A stretch of 64,000 nt of DNA from Planctomycetota bacterium (lineage in GTDB: Bacteria; Planctomycetota; B15-G4; SIAN01): NCBI GenBank assembly GCA_028289345.1, contig JANQQL010000025.1, positions 496,001 to 560,000 of the forward strand, in the 5' to 3' direction. The position numbers and the translations under genes are program-made. This document shows positions 36,061 through 44,163 of the stretch, piece after piece (position 1 is the first letter of the stretch; each line of letters opens with the position of its first letter). A model generated the notes under the pieces. That model did no database searches. It saw only the letters and a program-made list of their open reading frames with translations, and was not told the origin of the DNA.

Positions 36061-36303
36061 GGAATTCATCCTCGGTCGGATTCTTGGGCTGCGTCACCCC
36101 TGTCGAAGGGAGACTTCGGATCCCCGGGCGGACTGGATTCCCAGGGGGACGCGCGCATTTCCAGCGTCCAGATGACGCGGGGCAGCCGGCCCCGGCTCAG
36201 GCAAATTCCGGGTCCCGACAAAGTCCGGACACGGTACGGATCCAGCGCCGGGGGTTCAACCCTCGTGGGGAGGGGTCGGCTCGACGAAGGACCTGGTCGA
36301 AAC

Positions 36304-37368
36304 TCAGACCGAGAGGGATTCCCGGGATTCCTTCTCCCAGGGCGCCGCTTCGACCATCCGGACGAAGGTCCGGACCAGGTCTTCGGGGAAACCCCGGCCA
36401 ATCTCACCTTCCAGGGTCTCGACCACTTCGCGGTAGCTCATGGGCTCGCGGTAGGGTCGGTAGGAGGTGACGGCATCGTAGTAATCGGCAATCTTCACGA
36501 TTTGCACGATTTGCGGGATCTGGTCCTTGGCCAGCCCATCGGGGTATCCACTGCCATCCCAGTTTTCGTGGTGAGAGCGAATGATTGGCAGATACGGCTC
36601 CATGAACGAAATGGGCTTCAACAGTTCCGCGCCGCAGGCCGGGTGCTCTTTGATGATTTCCCACTCTTCGGTGGTCAATCGTCCCGGCTTGTTGAGGATC
36701 GACTCCGGAGTCCCGATCTTGCCGATGTCGTGCAGCTTGGCACCCACCACGACCTTGCGCAGGTCTTTGCCGCCGATGCCGAGCTCTTCGGCGAGGTAGC
36801 GCGCATAACCAGACACGCGCTCGCTGTGAGTCCTGGTGTAACGGCTCTTGGCGTCGATCATGTTCGCCAACGAGATCATGAATTGCGTGTGCAGCTGTCC
36901 CATGGTCTCTTGGCGATGACGCAAGCGTTCCAGCTCTTTGGCTTTGGCGAGCAGACGGCGTCGTTCCAGCGCACGATGGATCGAGAGGTTGACCTCTTCG
37001 AACAAGAAAGGCTTCTTGAAGTAATCGAAGGCACCATGCTTCAAAGAGTCGATGGCGAAGTTCAGATCGAGATGCCCGGTCATCATGATGACTTCCGTGT
37101 CGGGATGCTGATCCCGAACGATCTGTAGCACTTCGAGTCCGCCTCGGTCCCCGGGCATCGAAATGTCAGTGATGACCACCGAGAAGTTGCGGCTCTTCAG
37201 ATGACGGAGCGCTTCGTCCCCGCTGGAGGCCTGCAGAACGTCGTAACCCTTCTTGTTCAGGAACAAGGAGAGGGAATCGCGAATGCCGTCTTCGTCGTCG
37301 ATGACCAGAATCGACGGCAGTGCTTGGGGCATGACCGGGGTCATCCGCTCCACGGTTTCGATTTGCAT
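36304..37368 (-). CDS. Response regulator with HD-GYP output domain
   Basis: This 354-residue protein has a receiver domain (residues 15-135; acidic pocket in LVIDDEDG, phospho-acceptor Asp in VVITDISMPG, Lys in FKKPF). A helical linker leads to an HD-GYP domain with HDIGKIGTPESILNKPG, HPACGAELL and HHENWDGSGYPDGLA. HD-GYP domains hydrolyse cyclic di-GMP or 3'3'-cGAMP, and the metal ligands and the GYP motif are intact. No sensor kinase is adjacent. The ATG at 37368 was chosen close to the receiver domain, although its ribosome site is weak and the frame is open to 37446. Confidence 0.9.
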   Translation of the reverse strand: MQIETVERMTPVMPQALPSILVIDDEDGIRDSLSLFLNKKGYDVLQASSGDEALRHLKSRNFSVVITDISMPGDRGGLEVLQIVRDQHPDTEVIMMTGHLDLNFAIDSLKHGAFDYFKKPFLFEEVNLSIHRALERRRLLAKAKELERLRHRQETMGQLHTQFMISLANMIDAKSRYTRTHSERVSGYARYLAEELGIGGKDLRKVVVGAKLHDIGKIGTPESILNKPGRLTTEEWEIIKEHPACGAELLKPISFMEPYLPIIRSHHENWDGSGYPDGLAKDQIPQIVQIVKIADYYDAVTSYRPYREPMSYREVVETLEGEIGRGFPEDLVRTFVRMVEAAPWEKESRESLSV

Positions 37369-37486
37369 GGACTTGCGGGCTCGTAGAGGAAGGGAACGAT
37401 GCGCACTTCGCAAAGTTCCTATCGGCACCACGCCGCCTCTGGGCACGGCAGAAAAAATCTCTCGAGGAGATTAGATCGGAATCCGC

Positions 37487-38230
37487 TCAGTCGCCGCCGT
37501 GCTGACCAAGGTAGACCCGCTGCACGTCCTTGTCGTTGAGCAGCGTCTCGGCGGTGCCGTGTTTGAGTACCTTCCCCTCGAAAATCACGTAGCTCCGGTC
37601 GGTGCTGTCGAGGGTCTCCCGGTAGCTGTGGTCGGTAATCAGGATCCCGATCCGCCGCTCTTTCAGCCGTCCCATGATGACCTGGAGTTCCGAGACGACC
37701 TTGGGATCGATTCCCGAGAACGGCTCGTCCAGAAGAATCAGCGCCGGATCGATGGCCAAGGTGCGGGTGATCTCCAGGCGCCGGCGCTCGCCCCCCGAGA
37801 GGGTTTCGGAACGCTGTTTCGCCAGGTGATCCAGGCGCAGCTCCTCGAGGAGGGCCGCGGACTTGCGCAGCCGTTCTTTGCGCGGCAGCCCGCGCATCTC
37901 GAGGATCGCGAGCACGTTCTCCTCCACGGTGAGCTGGCGGAAGATCGAGGGCTCTTGAGAGAGATATCCCATGCCACGACGGGCGCGCCGATACATCGGC
38001 AGGCGGGTGATCTTCTCGCCCTGGAAGTACACCTCCCCCGAGTCGGGGGTGATCATGCCGATGGTGGCGCGAAAGCTGGTGGTCTTGCCCGCCCCGTTCG
38101 GACCGAGCAAGCCGACGATCTCGCCGACGTGGACTTCGAAGCTGACCCCGTTGACCACGGCACGCTTGCCGTAGACCTTCATCAGGTCTTCGACTTTGAG
38201 AAGCGCTTGGTCCTTCTTCACCTCACCCAT
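37487..38230 (-). CDS. lptB: LPS export ABC transporter ATP-binding protein LptB
   Basis: LptB powers extraction of lipopolysaccharide from the inner membrane with LptF, LptG and LptC. The 247-residue ATPase shows Walker A GPNGAGKTTSF, the Q-loop in YLSQEPSIFRQLTVEEN (the S-I-F-R-x-L form is typical of LptB), signature LSGGERRRLE, Walker B LILLDEPFSGIDP, and switch His in ITDHSYRETL. The start at 38230 overlaps the lepB coding sequence by 13 bases. No lptFG or kdo genes are nearby. It implies an outer membrane with LPS or a similar glycolipid. Confidence 0.93.
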   Translation of the reverse strand: MGEVKKDQALLKVEDLMKVYGKRAVVNGVSFEVHVGEIVGLLGPNGAGKTTSFRATIGMITPDSGEVYFQGEKITRLPMYRRARRGMGYLSQEPSIFRQLTVEENVLAILEMRGLPRKERLRKSAALLEELRLDHLAKQRSETLSGGERRRLEITRTLAIDPALILLDEPFSGIDPKVVSELQVIMGRLKERRIGILITDHSYRETLDSTDRSYVIFEGKVLKHGTAETLLNDKDVQRVYLGQHGGD

Positions 38231-39714
38231 TTCAGCCGCCAGCTCGGAGAGAACGGGGGGAGAGGCCAAAACACTGCCATGGCCTTCCCCAGGAGGAACT
38301 CTTCGGGAATCTTGTGGTAGGGCTCGTTCAGTTCCTCACGGACTTGGCCGCGGGGAAAGCGATAGAACTCACCAAAGTAGTTCTGGAAGAGGACGTCCCG
38401 GCCGTCATAGCGAGGGTTTGCATCGTTGTGCGAACCCACCAAATGGTTGCCGTGCAATTCCGTGCCGTCGTGCAGAACGTACTTGCGGATTTCCCAACTG
38501 CGGCAATCGGCGCTGTTTTGAGTGTTGTCCCCGAGAGCGAAGTATTCGCCTTCGGCCACTTCGAACTGAGCGTTGCGAGCCCCCTGCGGACCGGTGTAGT
38601 GGATGTCCCGGTACACCTGCAAATCGGAGAGAAGGACGCTTCCCCCCTGAGCTCGCATTTCGACCTTGGTCTTGCGATCCGGATTGAGCCCCGTGGTGGT
38701 GTACGGACGTCGCTCGAGTTCTTTCCCGTCAACCAGAAACACCAGCTCGTCGTCGACGTTGCGGAACACGACGTCGATGTCCTCACCTGCCGCGACCTCG
38801 AGGGCGCCCGTCGCGGAGGTTTGCTGGCGAATGGCTTCGACGTCAAAAGGCGTGCTGCGTCCCTGCTCGTCGGCCAAGACTTCCAGAGTGTAGGTTTGGG
38901 CGGCGAAATCGAGCCGTGCTCGGTGGATCAAGCCCGCCTCACGAATGTGCAAATCCAGGGATCCTTGCGAAGCTTCGGGCTCGACAGTGACGTCGATTTC
39001 GACGTCGGACACGTGGTAACGATCGGGAACCGGGGGCCCCTTGGATGTCGGCACCCACTTCGGATCGTAACCGTGGTAGTAGACGTCCCGGATGGGTTGA
39101 CGAACCGCGACCACCGCTTCGCTAGAGCCGCGTGGCTGCAGCCGGATCTCCTCTTCGGCGATGGTCACCGACCCGTCATCGGACTCGTCCTTCATCAGCT
39201 GGACGAGGGTTCGGCCGTCCCGAAAGTCAGGAATGATTTCCTTGCGCACCGACTTCCAGACTTGATCCGGCTTGCGCGCGATGAACTCGGCGTCTTGATC
39301 CTGACCCAAGGGTTGGACGAATACGTCGCCGTTGCGAATCGTGATCTTCTCTCCCGGCTTGCCAACCACTCGCTTGATGTAGTTCTGACGCTGAACGAGA
39401 GGCATCTTGAAGACCGCGACTTCCCAGCGCTCGGGCTCTCGCAAGAAATACAGCAGCTTGTTGACCAAGACACGATCGAAGATGCGAGTGTCCTGATCGC
39501 CCATGATGGTCGGCTGCATCGAGCCGGAAGGGATCTTGTACGCCTCGATCAGGAAGAACTTCAGGATCAAGGCCATGACGATGGCAATGGCCAGGCATTC
39601 GAGGTTTTCTGCCAATACCCGCAGGTAGCGAATCGTGGCCGGCGATTCGGCGGGTGTCGTTCCACCCGGTTTGGTCTTGGCAGAGGGGGCGGGCGCGGTG
39701 GGAGAAGAGCCCAT
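38218..39714 (-). CDS. lepB: Signal peptidase I with a large inserted domain
   Basis: LepB removes signal peptides at the outer face of the inner membrane. The 498-residue protein is about 200 longer than usual. An N-terminal membrane helix (40-58) leads into IPSGSMQPTI with catalytic Ser65, and the general base Lys114 lies in NYIKRVVGKPGEK. The structural box GDNTQNSADCRSW comes only at about residue 395. Between them, about residues 130-380 form an extra beta-rich segment (LDLHIREAGLIHRARLDF, then YTLEVLADEQG, VFLVDGKELERRPY) that looks like a concanavalin or LamG-type sandwich. The ATG shares one base with the lepA stop (TGATG). Confidence 0.93.
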   Translation of the reverse strand: MGSSPTAPAPSAKTKPGGTTPAESPATIRYLRVLAENLECLAIAIVMALILKFFLIEAYKIPSGSMQPTIMGDQDTRIFDRVLVNKLLYFLREPERWEVAVFKMPLVQRQNYIKRVVGKPGEKITIRNGDVFVQPLGQDQDAEFIARKPDQVWKSVRKEIIPDFRDGRTLVQLMKDESDDGSVTIAEEEIRLQPRGSSEAVVAVRQPIRDVYYHGYDPKWVPTSKGPPVPDRYHVSDVEIDVTVEPEASQGSLDLHIREAGLIHRARLDFAAQTYTLEVLADEQGRSTPFDVEAIRQQTSATGALEVAAGEDIDVVFRNVDDELVFLVDGKELERRPYTTTGLNPDRKTKVEMRAQGGSVLLSDLQVYRDIHYTGPQGARNAQFEVAEGEYFALGDNTQNSADCRSWEIRKYVLHDGTELHGNHLVGSHNDANPRYDGRDVLFQNYFGEFYRFPRGQVREELNEPYHKIPEEFLLGKAMAVFWPLPPFSPSWRLKWVR

Positions 39715-41507
39715 CACTGGTCCGCCGAAAGAACGGCAAGAAACGCTTTCTGGGGGATCTCGACGTTGCCCACCATCTTCATGCGCCTCTTCCCCTTCTT
39801 TTGTTTCTCGAGCAGCTTGCGCTTGCGGGTGATGTCCCCACCATAGCACTTGGCCGTCACGTTCTTCGACAGCGCGCGGATATTCTCGCGGGCAACGATC
39901 TTGCCGCCGATGGCCGCCTGCAGCGCCACTTGAAACAGATGGCGCGGGATCTCCTTGCGGAGAGTTTGCAGCACCACCCGACCGCGTCGTTCGGCCTCCT
40001 CGGCACGCACGATGGTGCTCAGGGCGTCCACTTCGCTGTTGGACACCAGGATCCGCAGCTTCACCAGCTTGGCGGCTTCGTAGCCCAGGAGCTCGTAGTC
40101 CATGGTTCCGTAGCCGCGCGTCATCGACTTCAGCTTGTCGAAGAAGTCGAAGATGATCTGTGCAAGCGGCATGCGGAAGGTCAACAGCACCCGGGTTTCG
40201 GACACGTGTTCTTGATTCTCGAGCTTGCCGTAGCGGTCGATGCACAACTTCAGCACCGCTCCGAGGCTTTCGGAGGGCACCAGCATGCGCAAGCGCACCA
40301 CAGGCTCGCGGATCTCTTCAATGAAATTGGGTTCCGGGAGCTCTGCCGGATTGGACAGCCGGATCACGGTCCCCTCGTGGGTGAGCACTTCGTAGGTCAC
40401 GTTGGGAGAGGTCTGCACGATGTCCACGCCGGATTCCCGCTCCAGCCGTTCCTGGACGATTTCCATGTGGAGCAGCCCAAGGAACCCGCACCGGAAACCG
40501 AATCCGAGGGCATCGGAGGTTTCCGGAGTGTAGGAGAAGCTTGCGTCGTTCAGGCGCAGCTTGGCCAGCGCTCGGCGCAGTGCTTCGAAGTCCTTGTTGG
40601 CCGACGGGTAGATCCCGCAGTAGACCATGGACAGCGGTTCGCGGTAGCCCGGCAGGGCCTCCACTTCTTGTTTCACCAAAGCGACGGTGTCACCGATGCG
40701 CACGTCTTCCAGGGCCTTGAGGTTGGCGATCAAGTAGCCCACCTCGCCGGTTCGGAGCTCGTCGCAGCGCTTCATGGCGGGGACGAAATGTCCGAGTTCG
40801 AGAACCTCGTGATCGGTGCCCGCTTTCAACATCTGAATCCGGTCGCCCTTGCGGATCGCGCCATCGACGATCTTCAAATGGACGATCACGCCGCGATAGT
40901 CGTCGAACTCGGCGTCGAACAACAGAGCGCGCAGCGGTTGGTCTTCGTTGCCACTCGGTGGCGGAATCTCTTCCACGATCGAGTCCAGCAAGTCTTGGAC
41001 GCCGGTGCCGGCCTTGGCGCTGACGCGCTTCACCCTGTCTTCTTCGATGAGAAGCGCATGCTCCACTTCGGCACCGACTTCCTCCGGCCGAGCGTGAGGC
41101 AAGTCGATCTTGTTCAAGACGGGCACGACTTCCAAGCCGAGGTTTTGAGCCAGTTCGCTGTTGGCAATGGTCTGGGCCTCGATGCCCTGGGCGGCGTCGA
41201 TCAGCAGCAGCGCTCCCTCGCAGGCGCGCAGTGAGCGGGCCACTTCGTAGGAGAAGTCCACGTGGCCCGGCGTGTCGATGAGGTTGAGGATGTAATCCTG
41301 GTCCTTGTGCCGCCAGCGCATCGTGACTGCTTTGGCCTTGATCGTGATGCCGCGCTCGCGCTCCAGGTCCATGTCGTCCAAAAGTTGGTCTTCGTGGGCT
41401 TCGCGACGAACGGAGCCGGTGATCTCCAGCATGCGGTCCGCGAGCGTGGACTTGCCGTGATCGACGTGGGCGATGATGCAGAAATTCCGAATGCGTTCTT
41501 GGTTCAC
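39714..41507 (-). CDS. lepA: Elongation factor 4 (LepA)
   Basis: LepA is a ribosome-binding GTPase thought to act in initiation or back-translocation. The 597-residue protein starts NQERIRNFCIIAHVDHGKST (G1). It continues with GITIKAKAV (G2), DTPGHVDFSYEV (G3) and NKIDLPHA (G4), and the C-terminal LepA-specific domain ends ITRKRKLLEKQKKGKRRMK and VGNVEIPQKAFLAVL. The GTG start at 41507 overlaps the rdgB stop (GTGA). Lying directly before lepB is the arrangement seen in E. coli, where lepA and lepB are also one operon. The call is secure. Confidence 0.97.
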   Translation of the reverse strand: MNQERIRNFCIIAHVDHGKSTLADRMLEITGSVRREAHEDQLLDDMDLERERGITIKAKAVTMRWRHKDQDYILNLIDTPGHVDFSYEVARSLRACEGALLLIDAAQGIEAQTIANSELAQNLGLEVVPVLNKIDLPHARPEEVGAEVEHALLIEEDRVKRVSAKAGTGVQDLLDSIVEEIPPPSGNEDQPLRALLFDAEFDDYRGVIVHLKIVDGAIRKGDRIQMLKAGTDHEVLELGHFVPAMKRCDELRTGEVGYLIANLKALEDVRIGDTVALVKQEVEALPGYREPLSMVYCGIYPSANKDFEALRRALAKLRLNDASFSYTPETSDALGFGFRCGFLGLLHMEIVQERLERESGVDIVQTSPNVTYEVLTHEGTVIRLSNPAELPEPNFIEEIREPVVRLRMLVPSESLGAVLKLCIDRYGKLENQEHVSETRVLLTFRMPLAQIIFDFFDKLKSMTRGYGTMDYELLGYEAAKLVKLRILVSNSEVDALSTIVRAEEAERRGRVVLQTLRKEIPRHLFQVALQAAIGGKIVARENIRALSKNVTAKCYGGDITRKRKLLEKQKKGKRRMKMVGNVEIPQKAFLAVLSADQ

Positions 41508-42151
41508 GAGGAGGGTCGACGCGCTTCCAGGATGTTGAGGAATTCCACGAACCGGGCCAACGCGCGGCCGCGATGGCTCACTCGGTCTTTGTCCGGGGCG
41601 CTGGCTTCGGCAAAGCTCATCCCGAGGTCCGCGGAGTGGAACAGAGCATCGTATCCAAAACCCCCTTGGCCTCGCTCCTCGAGAAGAATCTGGCCGCGAG
41701 TTTCGCCCTCGCACTCGAACACCACGCCGCGCTCGGGCTGCGCCAGGGCCAGAGAGCAGCAAAACCGAGCCTCGCGATCGGTCCGTTCGCCGAGTTCCTC
41801 CCGCAGCCGCGCGCGGTTGTCGGCGTCGGTCGCCCCGGGCCCGGCGTAGCGCGCCGAGCGGACCCCGGGCCGTCCGTCAAGGGCTTGGACCTCCAAGCCA
41901 GAGTCGTCGGCCAAGCACCAGTGGGCGGTGTGTTTCGCGTAGTACAACGCCTTGAGCCGGGCATTGCCGGCGAAGGTCAACTCGGTCTCTTCCGGTTCCT
42001 CGAGCGTCGGGTAGTCCGCCAGGCTGCGCAGCTCGATCTTGGTTTCACCGAGCACGCGGGCGATCTCCTCTCGCTTCTTGCGGTTGCCCGAAGCAATGAG
42101 CAACACCTGGGGGAACGAGGACGGCAGAGATTCCTGGGGAGTCGCGTTCAT
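41504..42151 (-). CDS. rdgB: XTP/dITP pyrophosphohydrolase (RdgB/HAM1)
   Basis: RdgB removes non-canonical purine nucleotides (ITP, dITP, XTP) from the pool. The 215-residue protein has LLIASGNRKKREEIARVL at the N-terminus, TFAGNARLKALYYAKHT, the metal-binding LADDSGLEVQALDGRPGVRSA, and GFGYDALF followed by SHRGRALA. All family elements are present, with a few extra N-terminal residues. It lies between rph and lepA. The rph-rdgB pair is common in bacteria. The stop overlaps the lepA start. Confidence 0.95.
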   Translation of the reverse strand: MNATPQESLPSSFPQVLLIASGNRKKREEIARVLGETKIELRSLADYPTLEEPEETELTFAGNARLKALYYAKHTAHWCLADDSGLEVQALDGRPGVRSARYAGPGATDADNRARLREELGERTDREARFCCSLALAQPERGVVFECEGETRGQILLEERGQGGFGYDALFHSADLGMSFAEASAPDKDRVSHRGRALARFVEFLNILEARRPSS

Positions 42152-42210
42152 GTTTGAAAAACTTGGATTCCTGGTCAGTCCGGATTCCGTGGGAGTTTCC
42201 GCGGCTCGCG

Positions 42211-42927
42211 TCAGTCCGCCAGCACCTTGGTTTGCAGTTCGAGGATTTCACGGATGCTTTGCGAGCAAAGCCCCAACATCGATTCGAGCTGACCGCCGTT
42301 GAACGTCCCCTTTTCGGCGGAACTCTGGATTTCGACGAACTCTTCTTTGTCGTTCATGACGACGTTCATGTCGACTTCGGCATTGGAGTCTTCCGAATAG
42401 TCCAAATCCACGAGGGCTTCGCCGCGGACGATTCCCGCCGAGATAGCGGCCACGGGGGACACGATCGGCCAGCCACGAAGCCAGCCGCGGCGCTCCGCCT
42501 CTTTGCAGGCGTCGGTCAGCGCCACCATGGCGCCGCTGATGGAGAGCGTCCGAGTGCCTCCATCGGCTTGCAATACATCGCAGTCGACCCAGATGGTCCG
42601 CCCCGGCATCTTCGAGAAGTCACACGCGGCTCGGAGCGACCGGCCGATCAGCCGGCCGATTTCCAGCGAGCGCGCGTCGGGATACGGGCGGCGACCGTCC
42701 CGCGCCTTGCGTGACTTGGTCGATCCGGGAAGCATCGAATACTCCGCGGTGAGCCAGCCGCGGTTGGTGTTCATGAGAAACGGCGGAACCCCGTCTTCCA
42801 GGCTCGCGGTGCACAGGACCACGGTCTTGCCGCCACGCACGAGAACGGAGCCGGGGACGTTCTCGGTGAATCGGCGCTCGAGAGTCAGTTCCCGGATCTG
42901 GTCGGGAGCGCGGTTCTTTCGTCCCAC
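42211..42927 (-). CDS. rph: Ribonuclease PH
   Basis: RNase PH trims the 3' ends of tRNA precursors using phosphate. The 238-residue length and the motifs are exactly those of the family: VLVRGGKTVVLCTASLEDGV, TAEYSMLPGSTKSR, EIGRLIGRSLRA, DCDVLQADGGTRTLSISGA and VDLDYSEDSNAEVDMNVVM. The gene is probably the first of the rph-rdgB-lepA-lepB-lptB transcript. A TACAAT element at 42972-42977 (minus strand) lies 45 bases upstream of the start, and a 7-bp stem hairpin lies between it and birA. Confidence 0.97.
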   Translation of the reverse strand: MGRKNRAPDQIRELTLERRFTENVPGSVLVRGGKTVVLCTASLEDGVPPFLMNTNRGWLTAEYSMLPGSTKSRKARDGRRPYPDARSLEIGRLIGRSLRAACDFSKMPGRTIWVDCDVLQADGGTRTLSISGAMVALTDACKEAERRGWLRGWPIVSPVAAISAGIVRGEALVDLDYSEDSNAEVDMNVVMNDKEEFVEIQSSAEKGTFNGGQLESMLGLCSQSIREILELQTKVLAD

Positions 42928-42970
42928 AGTGGTTCTCCTTCTTAGCTACCTTTCTTGGGGAGGGACCGGG

Positions 42971-42979
42971 GATTGTAGC
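42971..42979 (-). promoter_or_regulatory. -10-like element GCTACAATC before rph
   Basis: On the minus strand the nine bases GCTACAATC stand 45 bases before the rph ATG. The same nonamer precedes prfB and the giant kinase gene at 46 and 57 bases. A matching -35 box is not evident. Confidence 0.35.
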
Positions 42980-42987
42980 CCGGTTGG

Positions 42988-43015
42988 TTTCCCGAAGGGG
43001 ACCCGGGTCGGGAAA
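42988..43015 (-). terminator. Hairpin between birA and rph
   Basis: A perfect 7-bp stem TTTCCCG/CGGGAAA encloses a 14-base loop. It lies 18 bases after the birA stop on the minus strand. No T-run follows, so it is only a weak terminator candidate; it could also be a leader structure for rph. Confidence 0.35.
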
Positions 43016-43033
43016 TCGGCCGGATGGCGAGGA

Positions 43034-43849
43034 CTACCGCGTCGGATGACTCGAGTCGGCCAGTTTGCGGATTCCAAGGATATGACCGCCAGAGATGCGC
43101 CGCTCTTGGCCGACCTCGGTCCCCAAGATCACCGAGCTGTTTTCATCCATGCCGAGGAACGTGCCGCGCTGAGATTTCTGCGGGGTCGTCACTTCGACCT
43201 CGCGATGTTGCAGTTGCAACCGTTCCACGAAGCGGCAAATCAGCTGGCCAGGCCCTTCGCGAAGGAGCTCTTCCAAGTGCCGGTCGAGACTCTCGAAAAG
43301 CTGCCGCGCGACAAGAGGAACTGACGCTCTTCGGCCGTGCCGGGCCAGTGAGGTGGGAGGGGTTCGGTAGAAAGGTCCCGAGGGAAAGCTCTGTTGGCCG
43401 ACGTTGAGTCCGATGCCCACGACGCCGCACCAGTCTCGCGCCGCGCCGGAACGACTTTCGGCAAGCACGCCAGCCACTTTCTCGCCGCCAATCCAAACGT
43501 CGTTCGGCCACTTCACCACGACGTTGTTGATTCCCTGCCGTTGAACGACCTCGGCAGTCGCGACCGCTGCCCACATCGTGAAAAGCGTCGGCCAAAGTCG
43601 GGTCCCAGGATCCGGGGGCGCTGCGACCGCCACGCTCATGGCGAGAGATTGGTTCTCCGTGTCCTCCCAGGCCCGTCCACGACTCCCCCGGCCGTGAGTC
43701 TGTCGTTTGGCGATGATTACCAAGCCAGTTTCGGCCTCTCCGCGTTCCTCCCGGGTCAACATTTCGGAATTGGTGGAACCAATTTCTTCGAGGACGACGA
43801 CCGGTCCGAGGCAGGCTCCGCTCCATTCGGTGAGCGAGTCCCACTGCAT
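43034..43849 (-). CDS. birA: Biotin-[acetyl-CoA carboxylase] ligase
   Basis: BirA activates biotin to biotinyl-AMP and attaches it to the carboxylase carrier protein. The 271-residue protein has the catalytic domain with the biotin/ATP loop GRGSRGR (residues 53-59, canonical G-R-G-R-R-G-R), GSTNSEM, VKWPNDVWIGGEKVAGVL and VGIGLNVGQ, and a short C-terminal SH3-like domain. There is no N-terminal winged helix, so it is a monofunctional ligase without the repressor activity of E. coli BirA. TAGAAT at 43895-43900 (minus strand) is a possible -10. Confidence 0.93.
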   Translation of the reverse strand: MQWDSLTEWSGACLGPVVVLEEIGSTNSEMLTREERGEAETGLVIIAKRQTHGRGSRGRAWEDTENQSLAMSVAVAAPPDPGTRLWPTLFTMWAAVATAEVVQRQGINNVVVKWPNDVWIGGEKVAGVLAESRSGAARDWCGVVGIGLNVGQQSFPSGPFYRTPPTSLARHGRRASVPLVARQLFESLDRHLEELLREGPGQLICRFVERLQLQHREVEVTTPQKSQRGTFLGMDENSSVILGTEVGQERRISGGHILGIRKLADSSHPTR

Positions 43850-43963
43850 GGCTTGGCTCCAGGGCGACGAGGGGAGGGGGCAAAGAGCCGGGGGATTCTA
43901 CGCAAGCCATGGGGGCGCCGATGTCTCGCAAGGCTGTTGCGGGGAACGGAAGATGCCCAGCGA

Positions 43964-44143
43964 TCAGTCTTCCGGCGCCGGGGTCAGGGCTGTGAGCGTC
44001 TCGTGAATCAGATCGAACGGGAGAGGGAGCTCGGAGCGAAGGATCGACGCCAGGATCGTCGTCCCGATCCCGATCGCGATCACCGTGCGGAGGGACTTGC
44101 GGGTGTCGCGTGCAGGAGCCTCAGGCGTCGCGGGCTGTTGCAC
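43964..44143 (-). CDS. Small single-span membrane protein, start uncertain
   Basis: Reading from GTG 44143 gives 59 residues: a Pro-rich N-terminus, a helix KSLRTVIAIGIGTTILASIL that should span the membrane, and a short tail ending TPAPED. A strong ribosome site, GGAGGAG, lies further upstream at 44186-44192. The codon at the right distance from it is ATC (44177-44179), which would give 71 residues and overlap the end of the sigma-fusion gene by 16 bases. AUC starts are rare but known. The position directly after the membrane-bound sigma fusion suggests a functional link. No family is recognised. Confidence 0.45.
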   Translation of the reverse strand: MQQPATPEAPARDTRKSLRTVIAIGIGTTILASILRSELPLPFDLIHETLTALTPAPED

Positions 44144-44163
44144 GGGACGCTGGGGGATCGGAG

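Noticed and set aside
38314-41234. Two frames of more than 500 codons on the plus strand
   Set aside because: They are antisense to lepB and lepA, both secure calls.
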